DNA of 64,000 nt from Lichenicola sp965198655 (GCA_965198655.1 OZ240668.1:1736001-1800000); one strand, 5' to 3'; counted from the stretch's first letter, positions 36,008 through 44,474 are shown. Notes: generated from the letters alone by a model not told the origin. A program made the numbers and translations.

Positions 36008-36415
36008 ATGCCAACGACCATGGATTTCCTGATCTCTTCCGCCCATGCCCAGGACGCGGCCCAGAACGCGGCGCAGAACGCCGGTCCGCTCGGCAGCCTC
36101 GGGTCGTTCGCCAGCATCCTGCCGATCGTGCTGGTGTTCGGGGTGTTCTACTTCCTGCTGATACGGCCGCAGCAGCAGCGGCAGAAGCAGCTCAAGGCGA
36201 CCCTGGCGGCTCTGCGTCGCGGCGACCGGGTGGTGACCGCAGGCGGGATCATCGGCGTGGTGCAGAAGGTGAAGGACGGGGCGTCGGAGATCGAGGTGGA
36301 GATCGCTGCCGGGGTCCGGGTGCTGGTGCTGCGCGACACCATCAGCTCAGTGGTGAGCGAGGTGCCGACGGCTGCCAACGACTCCGTGCCGGAGAAGCGC
36401 GCCGCCAAGCCGTGA
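36008..36415 (+). CDS. yajC: Preprotein translocase accessory subunit YajC
   Basis: 135 aa. A short periplasmic Ala/Gln-rich N-terminus is followed by one transmembrane helix (ILPIVLVFGVFYFLLIRPQQQRQKQ, the family signature) and a small cytoplasmic domain (RRGDRVVTAGGIIGVV ... EIAAGVRVLVLRDTI). It associates with SecDF-SecYEG. AGG five bases before ATG 36008 supports this start; ATG 36020 is an alternative. secD/secF do not follow as they do in many bacteria; instead repeat R3 begins 15 bp after the stop. Confidence 0.9.
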   Translation: MPTTMDFLISSAHAQDAAQNAAQNAGPLGSLGSFASILPIVLVFGVFYFLLIRPQQQRQKQLKATLAALRRGDRVVTAGGIIGVVQKVKDGASEIEVEIAAGVRVLVLRDTISSVVSEVPTAANDSVPEKRAAKP

Positions 36416-36430
36416 TGTGTTCGGCCAGCA

Positions 36431-36550
36431 GCAAGGCCAGGGCTCTGCCCTGGACCCGTTGGGGCCGGAGGCCCCAAACCCCTTTACTTCAAGAATCGGG
36501 TTTGAAGGGCTTGCCCTTCATGGGGTCCAGGGGTAACGCCCCTGGCCTTC
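36431..36550 (+). repeat. Multi-hairpin dispersed repeat, copy R3
   Basis: Begins GCAAGGCCAGGGCTCTGCCCTGG, then TTGGGGCCGGAGGCCCCAA, AAGAATCGGG, TTGAAGGGCTTGCCCTTCA and ends CCAGGGGTAACGCCCCTGG-CCTTC. It lacks the CTGCGAAGCAG module. It lies just after the yajC stop and 127 bp before the HAD gene. Confidence 0.85.
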
Positions 36551-36677
36551 TTCGCCGTCCATCCCTAAGCGGCACGTGGTCGATCTGGTCGCGCAAGGGG
36601 CAAGATTGCTGCCGTTACGCCGGTGATGATAGCCTGACTCGCGGCAGCGAGCGCGACCGGAAGGATGGATAGGACCC

Positions 36678-37052
36678 GTGAAACGCCTGGTGGTCGATCT
36701 CGACGACACGCTGACCGTGTCGGATGCGTCCCGCTCCTATCCCGACAAGGAGCCGAACCTGCCGCTGGTGGCGCGTCTGCGCGAGTACAAGGCGGACGGC
36801 TACGAGATCATCATCCAGACCGCGCGGAACATGCGCACCTACGGCGGCTCGGTCGGCAAGATCAACGCCAACACGCTGCCGGTGATCATCGCCTGGCTGC
36901 AGCGCCACGACGTGCCCTACGACGAGATCTATGTCGGCAAGCCGTGGTGCGGGTTCGAGGGGTTCTACGTGGACGACCGGGCGGTGCGCCCGTCGGAGTT
37001 CGTGTCCATGTCTCGGGAGCAGATCGAGACCCTGATCCGGCCGGCGGCCTGA
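36678..37052 (+). CDS. Small HAD-family phosphatase of glycan locus
   Basis: 124 aa. The HAD motif I VVDLDDTLT gives the nucleophile Asp7 and acid/base Asp9; motif II is IIIQTARN, and the late FYVDDRAVRP supplies acidic motif IV. No cap domain is present, as in the short HAD proteins found in capsule and lipooligosaccharide loci. It probably dephosphorylates a small sugar or alcohol phosphate. It lies 4 bp before the fusion gene and heads a three-gene set (HAD, nucleotidyltransferase-kinase fusion, nucleotidyltransferase). Confidence 0.8.
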   Translation: MKRLVVDLDDTLTVSDASRSYPDKEPNLPLVARLREYKADGYEIIIQTARNMRTYGGSVGKINANTLPVIIAWLQRHDVPYDEIYVGKPWCGFEGFYVDDRAVRPSEFVSMSREQIETLIRPAA

Positions 37053-37056
37053 ACCG

Positions 37057-38649
37057 GTGGCCGGGTATCGCTTGATCACGTCCGCAGCCTATCCTGGGCA
37101 GGAGCTGTCGGCCGAGTTCGGCGAGGTGCCGCCGGCGTTCCTGCCGGTGGGGGTGTCGCGGCTGTACGAGGCGCAGGTCGCCCGCCTCGGCACCGACCTG
37201 CCGATCTACCTGACGATCCCCGAGCGCTACATGCCGCAGGCCTACGACCTGCGTCGGCTGGAAGAGCTCAACGTGTCGCTGCTGCGGGTGCCCGAAGGGC
37301 TGCGGCTGGGCGAGTCCGTGGTGTACGCGATCAACTTCATCGACCTGCCGGCGGGCCCGGTGCAGGTGCTGCACGGCGACACCCTGATCGAGGACCTGCC
37401 GTCGGAGAACGGCGACCTGATCGCGGTGCACGCGGAGGGCGACGATTATTCCTGGGCCGCGGTGACGGTCGCGGACGGCTACGTGACGCGGTTCGAGAAC
37501 GTGGGCGCCGGCAGCGGGCGGGATCGCGGCGGGCCGGTCGCCTGCGGCTACTTCTCGTTCAGCAGCAGCCGCGCCCTGGTGCGCGCGATCACCCGCGCGC
37601 GCGGCGACTTCGTCGACGGCCTGAACCTTTACACCATCGAGTGTCCGCTCCGCGCGGCTTCGGTCGGAACCTGGTACGATTTCGGCCACATACAGACCTA
37701 TTTCCGCTCGCGCCGCTCCATCACCACCGCGCGCTCGTTCAACACGCTGCACATCGACGCGCTGTGCGTGCGCAAGTCGAGCGCGGACGGGGCGAAAATG
37801 CGGGCGGAGGCGAACTGGTTCGGCTCCATCCCGGCGCCGGTGCGGCCGTTCAGCGCCCGCCTGCTGGAGGAAGGGGAAGCGTCGGGGCTGGCGTTCTACA
37901 GCACCGAGTACCAGTATGCGCCGACCCTGTCCGAGCTGTTCGTGTTCTCCTCGGTCGGGCGCAACACCTGGAGCAACATCCTGCGCTCCTGCCACGACTT
38001 CCTGCGGGCCTGCACCGCCTGCAAGGGGGAGGGCTCGGGCGACGCCATCCTGACCGAGCTGGCGGTGGCCAAGACCGGGGCGCGGCTGCAGCGCTACGCC
38101 GAGGAGACCGGGTTCGACGTCGACCATCCGACGCGGCTGGACGGGCGGGCGCTTCCCTCGCTGCGACGGATCGCCGAGGAGGTGGTGCAACTGATCGACC
38201 TGCGGTCCGGCCGATCGGACAACGTGATGCACGGCGACTTCTGCTTCAGCAACATCCTGTACAACTCGCGCGCGGCGCGTATCAGCGTGATCGATCCGCG
38301 CGGCTACACCGAAGCCGGCCAGCGCTCGATCTTCGGCGACACGCGCTACGACCTGGCCAAGCTGTCGCACTCGATCCACGGCCACTACGACCACATCGTC
38401 GCCGGCCGCTACGCGCTGGACCGGCCGGATCCGTACTCGTTCTCGATCCGGTTCGAGACCAGCGCGCATCACGGCTGGCTGCAGGACGCGCTGTCGGAGT
38501 TCGAGGTGGACGGTCTGCAGGCCGGCGGCCGCGACGTGCGGGCGATCACGGTGGGGTTGTTCCTGTCGATGCTGCCGTTGCACGCCGACCGTCCGGACCG
38601 TCAGGACGCGTTCATCGCCAACGCGCTGCGGCTGTATTCCAGGCTCTGA
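37057..38649 (+). CDS. Nucleotidyltransferase-like / aminoglycoside phosphotransferase-like fusion
   Basis: 530 aa from a GTG. The N-terminal half (about 1-230) resembles a sugar-nucleotidyltransferase fold (PVQVLHGDTLIEDLP, DGYVTRFENVGAG, IECPLRAASVGTWYDFGH) but lacks the usual GxGTRL-type glycine-rich start, so it may be a degenerate or altered nucleotide domain. The C-terminal half has the kinase motif VMHGDFCFSNILYN (Asp about 393) and ISVIDPRG (about 410-416) of the APH/choline-kinase fold. Together with the neighbouring HAD and nucleotidyltransferase genes it could phosphorylate and activate a small alcohol or sugar for attachment to a surface glycan (inference). Confidence 0.75.
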   Translation: MAGYRLITSAAYPGQELSAEFGEVPPAFLPVGVSRLYEAQVARLGTDLPIYLTIPERYMPQAYDLRRLEELNVSLLRVPEGLRLGESVVYAINFIDLPAGPVQVLHGDTLIEDLPSENGDLIAVHAEGDDYSWAAVTVADGYVTRFENVGAGSGRDRGGPVACGYFSFSSSRALVRAITRARGDFVDGLNLYTIECPLRAASVGTWYDFGHIQTYFRSRRSITTARSFNTLHIDALCVRKSSADGAKMRAEANWFGSIPAPVRPFSARLLEEGEASGLAFYSTEYQYAPTLSELFVFSSVGRNTWSNILRSCHDFLRACTACKGEGSGDAILTELAVAKTGARLQRYAEETGFDVDHPTRLDGRALPSLRRIAEEVVQLIDLRSGRSDNVMHGDFCFSNILYNSRAARISVIDPRGYTEAGQRSIFGDTRYDLAKLSHSIHGHYDHIVAGRYALDRPDPYSFSIRFETSAHHGWLQDALSEFEVDGLQAGGRDVRAITVGLFLSMLPLHADRPDRQDAFIANALRLYSRL

Positions 38650-38657
38650 GGTTCCCG

Positions 38658-39392
38658 ATGATCGTGATCCCGATGGCGGGGCTGTCGCGCCGCTTCACCC
38701 TGGCCGGCTACGCCGTGCCGAAATACATGCTGCCGGTGGGGGACACCACCGTGTTCGCGCACGCGGTGGGCAGCTTCTCCGGCTTGTTCGCGGACACGCC
38801 GTTCCTGTTCATCGCGCGACACGTCGCGGGCACGGAAGTGTTCCTGCAACGCGAATGCGCGCGGCTCGGCATCGCCGACGCCCGGGTCGCCATGCTGGAG
38901 CAGGAAACCGCGGGCCAGGCCGAGACGGTGGAGCTGGGCCTGGCGCAGGCGGGGACCCGCGACGACGAGCCGGTGACGATCTTCAACATCGACACCTTCC
39001 GCGCCCGCTACGCGTTTCCGGAGGCGGCCTGGTTCGCGTCCTCCGACGGCTACCTGGAGGTGTTCTGCGGCACCGGCGCCAACTGGTCCTATGTCGGACC
39101 GGCAGGCGATGCCGAGGCCGGCGGAGAGCCTCTGGTGGCGCGCACCACGGAGAAGCAGCCGATCTCCGACCTGTGCTGCGACGGGCTGTACCACTTCGCC
39201 CGTGCCGGCGACTTCCGCTCGGCACTGGCGCAGGAGCGGGACGCCCCGAGCCTGCCGGAGCTGTACGTGGCGCCGCTCTACAACCACCTGATCCGGGCCG
39301 GGCGGCGCATCCACTACGACGTGGTGCCGGAACAGGTGATCACCTTCTGCGGCGTGCCGGCGGAGTACGAGGCGGTGCTGCGGTCGTTGTGA
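38658..39392 (+). CDS. Sugar-phosphate nucleotidyltransferase-like protein
   Basis: 244 aa. The N-terminal IVIPMAGLSRRF...PKYMLPVGDTTVF is the nucleotide-binding signature of NTP-transferases. NIDTFRARY supplies the mid-protein Asp, and the late GVPAEYEAVLRSL matches capsule-locus relatives. It probably makes an NDP- or CDP-activated sugar or alcohol. It follows the fusion gene by 8 bp. Its stop codon overlaps the start of a 60-codon lower-GC frame. Confidence 0.8.
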   Translation: MIVIPMAGLSRRFTLAGYAVPKYMLPVGDTTVFAHAVGSFSGLFADTPFLFIARHVAGTEVFLQRECARLGIADARVAMLEQETAGQAETVELGLAQAGTRDDEPVTIFNIDTFRARYAFPEAAWFASSDGYLEVFCGTGANWSYVGPAGDAEAGGEPLVARTTEKQPISDLCCDGLYHFARAGDFRSALAQERDAPSLPELYVAPLYNHLIRAGRRIHYDVVPEQVITFCGVPAEYEAVLRSL

Positions 39393-39574
39393 TGCATCGC
39401 AGCATCTTATCTACCGCAGTATGTGGTAGAATCAGTGGAGAGATGTTGGCCTCAGAGACAATGTATGATGCACTGTCAGGAGATCCGACATTGCTCGGCG
39501 AGCTTAGTTTAGATGTATACGGTCAGGAGGCTGCCCCGCTACAGTACTCAGGAGGTATACTGATTGCGCTGTAG
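39392..39574 (+). CDS. Possible small hypothetical protein (60 aa)
   Basis: A 60-aa frame starts on the last base of the preceding stop (TGATG) and has AT-rich codons unlike the backbone. The sequence (MHRSILSTAVCGRISGEML ... ILIAL) shows no recognised motif. It may be a true coupled gene, a decayed gene fragment next to the mobile-element island, or chance. Confidence 0.25.
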   Translation: MHRSILSTAVCGRISGEMLASETMYDALSGDPTLLGELSLDVYGQEAAPLQYSGGILIAL

Positions 39575-39616
39575 CTAATGTGGCAGCCTCAATTAGCAGA
39601 TCATGTCTCGCAATTA

Positions 39617-40668
39617 GAGCAAGTTTGCATCAGGTTGAACCAACGTATCCAGCGGCAGTGAGGTAGTTCCCGCATTCGTCCGGTTTGAACTCGTCGAGCA
39701 AGCTGCCGATCCTTTTCCAGCTCGCGTCTACCGTTCTTTCGGCAGCTTTTCTCAGCAGCGTCTTGAGCTTGGAGAACACTTGCTCGATCGGGTTTAGGTC
39801 GGGACTGTAAGCGGGCAGGAAGAAGAGCTTGGCGCCGGCGGCTCTGAGTGTCGCACGAACGGCGGCGTTCTTGTGCGAACTAAGATTGTCCATCACCACG
39901 ATGTCGCCCGGCTTGAGCGTCGGCACCAAAGCTTGCTCGACCCAGGCCAGGAAGCTGGCCGCATTGATCGGCTGATCGAACACGCAAGGCGCATCAATCC
40001 GATCTGACCGAAGCGCTGCAACAAACGTCAGGGTTTTCCAATGTCCGTATGGCACCTTGGCGTGCAACCTGGTGCCCCGCAAAGATCGTCCGTGCAAGCG
40101 GGTCATGTTGGTCTTTGCCCATGTCTCATCGATAAAGACCAAGCGATTGCGTGGCAGAGCCGCCTGCAGCCTGCGCCAAAATTCACGCCGGCGAACGATG
40201 GACGGCCGCTCCTGCTCGCTGGGTAGAATGCTTTTTTTTAAAGGTCAGGTTCTCGGCGCGGCAAAACCGCCAAACCGCCCAACGGCTGACTTGCAGGCCA
40301 CGAGCGGCCAGTTCGGCCACGAGAGCGTCGAGAGTAAGGTCGGGCGCTACCTTGATCCGGTCCCGCAGCCATTCCTTGTGCTCTGCCAGCACGTCGCGTC
40401 GGGCGCCACCCATCGCCTTGGCTGCTGCACTGCCACATTGGCGCATCCGCTGACCACACCGGACCGCCGTTGCGGCGCTCACCCCGAATAGTTCGGCTGC
40501 CTCACGCACCGTATAGCCATCGCGGACAGCCGAACCAATGCGGGCACGAAGGTCGTCCGAATAGGGCTTGGCCATTGCTGCTGGCCTCCTGCCCAGCAGC
40601 AGCTTGAATCACAAAAGCCGCCGCGCCGGAATCCCCCCAGGCTGATTCAATCAGGAGCAAACGTGCTC
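39617..40668 (-). mobile_element. IS630-family insertion sequence, copy 2
   Basis: 1052 bp with well-conserved terminal inverted repeats (left GAGCAAGTTTGC, right read inward GAGCACGTTTGC) and TA on each side (39615-39616, 40669-40670). It has inserted at the TA inside the left 8-bp target duplication of the adjacent IS1595 element: flank TTA before and TAATCTT after reconstitute TTAATCTT. Confidence 0.88.
39630..40575 (-). CDS. IS630-family transposase (two frames, probable programmed frameshift)
   Basis: The first frame (40575-40183) starts MAKPYSDDLRARI and contains the paired helix-turn-helix (REAAELFGVSAATAV). It enters an A8 run at about 40232-40240 (FKKK on the coding strand). The second frame carries the catalytic core: VFIDETW, VVMDNLSSHK and NPIEQVFSK. 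A shift at the A-run joins the two into a protein of about 310 aa, as in many IS630 members. No other damage is seen, so this copy may be active. Confidence 0.82.
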
Positions 40669-40675
40669 TAATCTT

Positions 40676-41719
40676 GGCTCAGTTCGCGTTAGGCATGCAC
40701 GGCTGATCCGACTGGCAGGATCCCGGCGGTGGCGGCGAGGATCGAGCGTGCGGTGGTGCGGCGCGGCAGGATGGCGAGGTGGAGCCATCGGAGGTAGTTG
40801 TCGAGATAGCGCGTCGCGACGCCGCGATGGCGGCGCAGGAACCCCTTGAGCCGTTGGTGGCGGCTGTTGACGGTCTGGATGTGCAGCTCTCCGCGCCTGT
40901 GCTCCCCGGCGGACTGGTCGAGCCTCACGTGGCTGACCCCCAGCTCGGCGGCGCAGCGCGCGTAGCCCGTGCACCCGTCCGTGACCAGTAGGGCATCGCG
41001 GTCGAGAACGGGTTCGAGCACCGCCCTGATGACGGCGGTGGACACCGCCGCCAGGACCGAGCTGACCGTGGTTCCCGACCGGTCGACCGCCACCAACACC
41101 GGCGTCTGCTCGTCCGACCGCCCCCGCTTGGCGGCCTTGCCGCCACGCTTGCGGGGCTTGCGGTCGAGCTTGCGCTCGCCCTTGCGGCTGGCCAGCACGA
41201 ACGTTTCGTCGGCCTCAACGACGCCCCGCAGCCTGACGGCGCCCGACGTGACCGCCCGCAGGAACCGGTGGCGCCAGCGGAACGCGGTGATGCTGGACAC
41301 GCCGCACCGCTCCGATGTCTGGACCACCGTCTCGTCGGCGCCCAACGACGCCGCGAACGCCGTCCAGTCTTGCTTGAGACGCAGCCGGGCCAGGGGGTCC
41401 CGATCAGGACGTTGAACGTTTTGCCGCATGTCTTGCAGAAGTATCGCTGCAACCCGTCGGAACGATCGCGGATCACGGCACCGCTCGCCGAGCAGTGCGG
41501 GCAGGATCGCTCAGGCCCGACCCGCTCCTCCAGGACAGCCAGGACCGCCTCCCGCGACGGTGCCTGCGCCAGAAGACGCTGCGTTTCGGCCCACTGTTCG
41601 GCCGACAGACTGTCGATCACCGACGTCTAGACCAGGTAGTCGTGGCGGTCCATGAGCATCCCCCTAGCTCGTAAGGCACCCCTCATGCCACCCTATGCAA
41701 GCCTAACGCGAATTGAGCT
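40676..41719 (-). mobile_element. IS1595-family insertion sequence
   Basis: 1044 bp with terminal inverted repeats GGCTCAGTTCGCGTTAGGC (left) and AGCTCAATTCGCGTTAGGC (right, read inward). The right 8-bp target duplication TTAATCTT (41720-41727) matches the left one after removing IS630 copy 2. Its transposase gene is frameshifted. Confidence 0.85.
40689..41620 (-). pseudogene. IS1595-family transposase, frameshifted
   Basis: The N-terminal frame (from 41620, MIDSLSAEQWAE) contains the IS1595 zinc ribbon CPHC...CKTCGKTFN. The frame changes at a C5 run near 41398-41402, after LIGTP; the rest (LARLRLKQDWTAFAASLG ... VEADETFVL, LLVTDGCTGY, FLRRHRGVATRYLDNYLRW) continues in another frame to 40689. 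IS1595 transposases are normally one frame, so a one-base deletion most likely inactivated it. Confidence 0.8.
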
Positions 41720-41726
41720 TTAATCT

Positions 41727-41947
41727 TTAGAGTGAACGAAGCGACGATGCCGTGGACCCAAGTTCTGTAGTTGACGGAACAGCTGTGATAGCTGACGCAA
41801 AAGATCGATCGCTTGTTCTACCTTGTAACCAAAGCTCAATATGAAGAAGATCAGCGAGCTTGGCGTGTTGGCCGTAGTTCTTCCCGCCGATCTGGATAAT
41901 AACCTCTCGGCCGGTGGCAGGATGCTTGAGACAGACGAAGGGGGGGT
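41727..41947 (-). pseudogene. C-terminal fragment of an unidentified gene cut by IS3
   Basis: An open frame runs from the left end of the IS3 element to TAA at 41727-41729: it reads FVCLKHPATGREVIIQIGG and then KNYGQHAKLADLLHIELW. The composition is coding-like and less GC-rich. I do not recognise the family. It is probably the 3' remnant of a gene interrupted by the IS3 element. Its stop overlaps the IS1595 target duplication. Confidence 0.3.
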
Positions 41948-41981
41948 TGACCAGCCCCCGTTAAGTGATCCAGGCGAAATC

Positions 41982-42851
41982 TTAGTTCATCGTGATGGCG
42001 GGCGCCGCGGCTGATCCCGCTGGACCTGGCGGAGGCACGAGTGCTGGCACCTTCGGCAGGATGATCTCGGGTGCTGGTGGCCGGTAGCCCAGCGCGCTGT
42101 GCGGACGCACCGTGTTGTAGTGCACACGCCATTGCTCGATCAGGACCTTGGCCTCGGCGAGCGTGTTGAACGCCTCGCACGCCAGCAGCTCGTCACGGAA
42201 CTTGCCGTTGAAGCTTTCCACATACCCGTTCTCCCATGGGCTGCCGGGCTCGATATACGTAGGCTTGGCACCGAGCGTGGTGATCCAGTCCTTGACCGCC
42301 GCGGCCACGAACTCCGGCCCGTTGTCCGAGCGGATGTACGCCGGGATACCGCGGCCGATGAACAGGTCGCTCAGAACGTCGATCACCTCCGTCGAGCCAA
42401 GCCTGCGCTCGACCCGGATCGCCAGGCACTCGCGGCTGAACTCGTCCACCACGTTCAACATACGGAACTTGCGCCCTTCGCGGGTGCGATCCTCGACGAA
42501 ATCATAAGCCCACACATGGTTCGGCCGGTCCGGCTGCAGCCGCAGGCACGACCCGTCATTCAGCCACAGCCGTCCACGCTTTGGCTGCCGCGCAGGCACC
42601 TTCAGGCCCTCGGAGCGCCAGATCCGCTCGACCCGCTTGTGATTGCAGGCCCAGCCCTCGGCGTGCAGCAAGGCCGTGATCCGCCGATAGCCGTAGCGTC
42701 CATACTGCGTCGCCAGGGCGACGATCGCCTGCGTCAGCGCCGCTTCGTCGTCGGGTCTGCAGGGTGCCTTGCGCTGCGTGGAGCGGTGCTGCCCCAGCAC
42801 CCTGCAGGCAAGACGCTGCGAGACGCCCAGCGCTGTCGTGACGTGATCCAC
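41982..42851 (-). CDS. IS3-family transposase orfB (DDE integrase core)
   Basis: 289 aa. The rve-type core contains HVWAYDFVED (first Asp), YIRSDNGPEF (second Asp) and WENGYVESFNGKFRDE (Glu), with RPHSALGYRPP near the end. An N-terminal HTH-like region (QYGRYGYRRITALLHAEGW) precedes it. It overlaps in reading context with orfA just upstream; a frameshift near 42880 would create the OrfAB fusion transposase. Confidence 0.9.
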   Translation of the reverse strand: MDHVTTALGVSQRLACRVLGQHRSTQRKAPCRPDDEAALTQAIVALATQYGRYGYRRITALLHAEGWACNHKRVERIWRSEGLKVPARQPKRGRLWLNDGSCLRLQPDRPNHVWAYDFVEDRTREGRKFRMLNVVDEFSRECLAIRVERRLGSTEVIDVLSDLFIGRGIPAYIRSDNGPEFVAAAVKDWITTLGAKPTYIEPGSPWENGYVESFNGKFRDELLACEAFNTLAEAKVLIEQWRVHYNTVRPHSALGYRPPAPEIILPKVPALVPPPGPAGSAAAPAITMN

Positions 42852-42874
42852 GGCAGCGCGACGACGCGCGGCGC

Positions 42875-43153
42875 CTAGAAGTTTCCCGATGCGGCTTCCT
42901 TGAGGATCAGCTTCTCCAGCGTCAGGTCCGACACCGCGCGGCGCAAGCGGCCGTTCTCCTGCTCGAGCTGCTTGAGCCGCCGCACCTGGTCCAGCTTCAG
43001 CCCGCCATACTCGGCTCGCCAGCGGTAGTACGTCGGCTCCGTCACGCCGATCGCCCTGATCGCTTCCGCCACCGGCTTGCCCTGGCCCACCAGGACCTCG
43101 ACCTGCCGGAGCTTGCCGACGATCTCCTCCGGCTTGTGATGCTTGCTCGCCAT
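42875..43153 (-). CDS. IS3-family transposase orfA (HTH protein)
   Basis: 92 aa. A helix-turn-helix (PVAEAIRAIGVTEPTYYRWRAEYG) is followed by a leucine zipper (LKQLEQENGRLRRAVSDL), the standard IS3 OrfA design for end recognition and dimerisation. It ends KEAASGNF-stop. OrfA alone usually regulates transposition and its fusion with OrfB catalyses it. Confidence 0.9.
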   Translation of the reverse strand: MASKHHKPEEIVGKLRQVEVLVGQGKPVAEAIRAIGVTEPTYYRWRAEYGGLKLDQVRRLKQLEQENGRLRRAVSDLTLEKLILKEAASGNF

Positions 43154-43216
43154 CCCACCCTCCGTTCGCCTGCCGGTCCTACATCACCGGCGGCTCACTT
43201 CTAGGGGGGCAGGTCA

Positions 43217-43405
43217 AAGCGCGCCGAACCGCAGCAGCCGTTCCGGAAACGTGTCGCGGTTAGAAGACAGACCCATTCCATCTTAAAAAGAACCCTGGAC
43301 GTTGACTTGCCACCAGGGATCCCACTCGGATCTGGGTCGAGGTCGAATAATAGATCGGCATCATTGTAGCGCCGCGCGGCCTCCACGGGATTGCAGGTGC
43401 TCGAC
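43217..43405. other. Residual sequence between IS3 and IS5 copy 2
   Basis: About 190 bp. A minus-strand frame reads VEAARRYNDADLLFDLDPDPSG and continues through KMEWVCLLTATRF into the IS3 end. It looks like a fragment of a former gene but no family is recognised. No regulatory signal is seen. Confidence 0.3.
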
Positions 43406-43408
43406 TAA

Positions 43409-44252
43409 GAGATTGGGACAAAGCCCATCTGAGGTGTTGCTGGGACATGGCGCTACTTGTTCCTGACGACCTTTGGTTGGCGATCGAGCCGTTGCTGCCG
43501 CCGGTGCGACCGAAGCCGAAAGGCGGACGGCCCCGGGCCTCGGATCGTGCGGCCCTGGCTGGTATCCTGTTCGTGCTGCGCACGGGCATTCAGTGGCACG
43601 AGGTGCCTGCCGAGCTGGGCTGCTGCGGCAAGACGTGCTGGCGTCGCCTGGGCGAGTGGCACGCGGCCGGGGTGTGGGCGAACCTGCACCGGGTGCTGCT
43701 GGAGCAGATGCACGGCGCAGGTGCGCTGGACTGGAGCCGCGCGGCGTTGGACAGTGCCAGCCTGCCTGCCAAAAAGGGGGGGCGGAGGTCGGGCCCAACC
43801 CGACGGACCGCGGCAGGCCCGGCACGAAGCGCCATCTGGTCACCGATGCCCGCGGCACGCCACTTGGCCTGACGCTGGGCGGTGCCAACCGCAACGACAG
43901 CATGATGTTGGCAGCGACCCTGGACGCCGTGCCCGGCGTGCGGGCCAGGCGCCGTGGGCGGCCGCGCAAGCGACCAACGAAGCTGCACGCTGACAAGGGT
44001 TACGACCACCGCCGCTGCCGCCAGGAGTGCCGGGCCCGTGGGATCCGACCCCGCATCGCCCGCCGTGCGGTGGAGAGCAGCGCCCATCTCGGGCGGCACC
44101 GGTGGGTGGTCGAGCGCACGTTCGCCTGGCTGGCCCGGTTCCGGCGCCTTACCACGCGCTACGAACGCCGCGCCGATCTTCACCTCGCCTTCACAACCCT
44201 CGCATGCGCCGTCATCTGTCTGCGCCAGATCAAACGGTTTTGTCCTTAACTC
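43409..44252 (+). mobile_element. IS5-family insertion sequence, copy 2 (inverted relative to copy 1)
   Basis: 844 bp. Ends GAGATTGGGACAAAG and, read inward, GAGTTAAGGACAAAAC. It is nearly identical to copy 1 apart from the last bases at the transposase 3' side. The left flank is TAA (43406-43408) but the right flank is TAG (44253-44255), so the expected 3-bp duplication does not match. Confidence 0.88.
43447..44249 (+). CDS. IS5-family transposase (two overlapping frames)
   Basis: The first frame runs from ATG 43447 to 43872 and the second contains the catalytic core and ends at 44249. They join at the A5G7 run at 43771-43782, as in copy 1. Catalytic residues: ALDSASLP, LHADKGYDHRR and HRWVVERTFAW. 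The protein matches copy 1 except the final residue (Pro instead of Leu). Identity of the two copies suggests recent transposition or gene conversion. Confidence 0.85.
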
Positions 44253-44374
44253 TAGGCCGACACCCAGCTTCTCAATGTCGACTTGTTCAATACGTCATTG
44301 TGTAATAAATGAGAAAAACAGCTAAATATATATACGGCGAAGATTTGGTCTGACCCAAGTGTTCTCATAGCTTT

Positions 44375-44399
44375 AATTCTCCCTCAAGAGAGAATTTTT
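44375..44399 (+). terminator. AT-rich hairpin followed by T-run
   Basis: Stem AATTCTC / GAGAATT with a 7-nt loop, followed by TTTC. It resembles an intrinsic terminator but follows no recognised gene; it could insulate the downstream beta-helix operon from IS5 transcription. Confidence 0.35.
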
Positions 44400-44474
44400 C
44401 TTAGAAACAACCTTTAAGCGTATGCTATATATGTCATCTGTTGTTTCCAGATCCACCTGTCTGATCGTTGCTAA

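Larger units (their letters stand above)
41948..43216 (-). mobile_element. IS3-family insertion sequence
   Basis: 1269 bp with terminal inverted repeats TGACCAGCCCCCGTTAAGTGA (left) and TGACCTGCCCCCCTAGAAGTGA (right, read inward). orfA and orfB lie on the minus strand. No 3-4 bp target duplication is visible (flanks GGT and AAG), suggesting a rearrangement after insertion. Confidence 0.88.

Noticed and set aside
9768..44252. A 33-kb composite transposon bounded by the IS5 copies
   Set aside because: The enclosed segment holds core essential genes in conserved alphaproteobacterial order, and the outer flanks do not share a target duplication. Inversion by recombination is possible, transposition of the whole is not supported.
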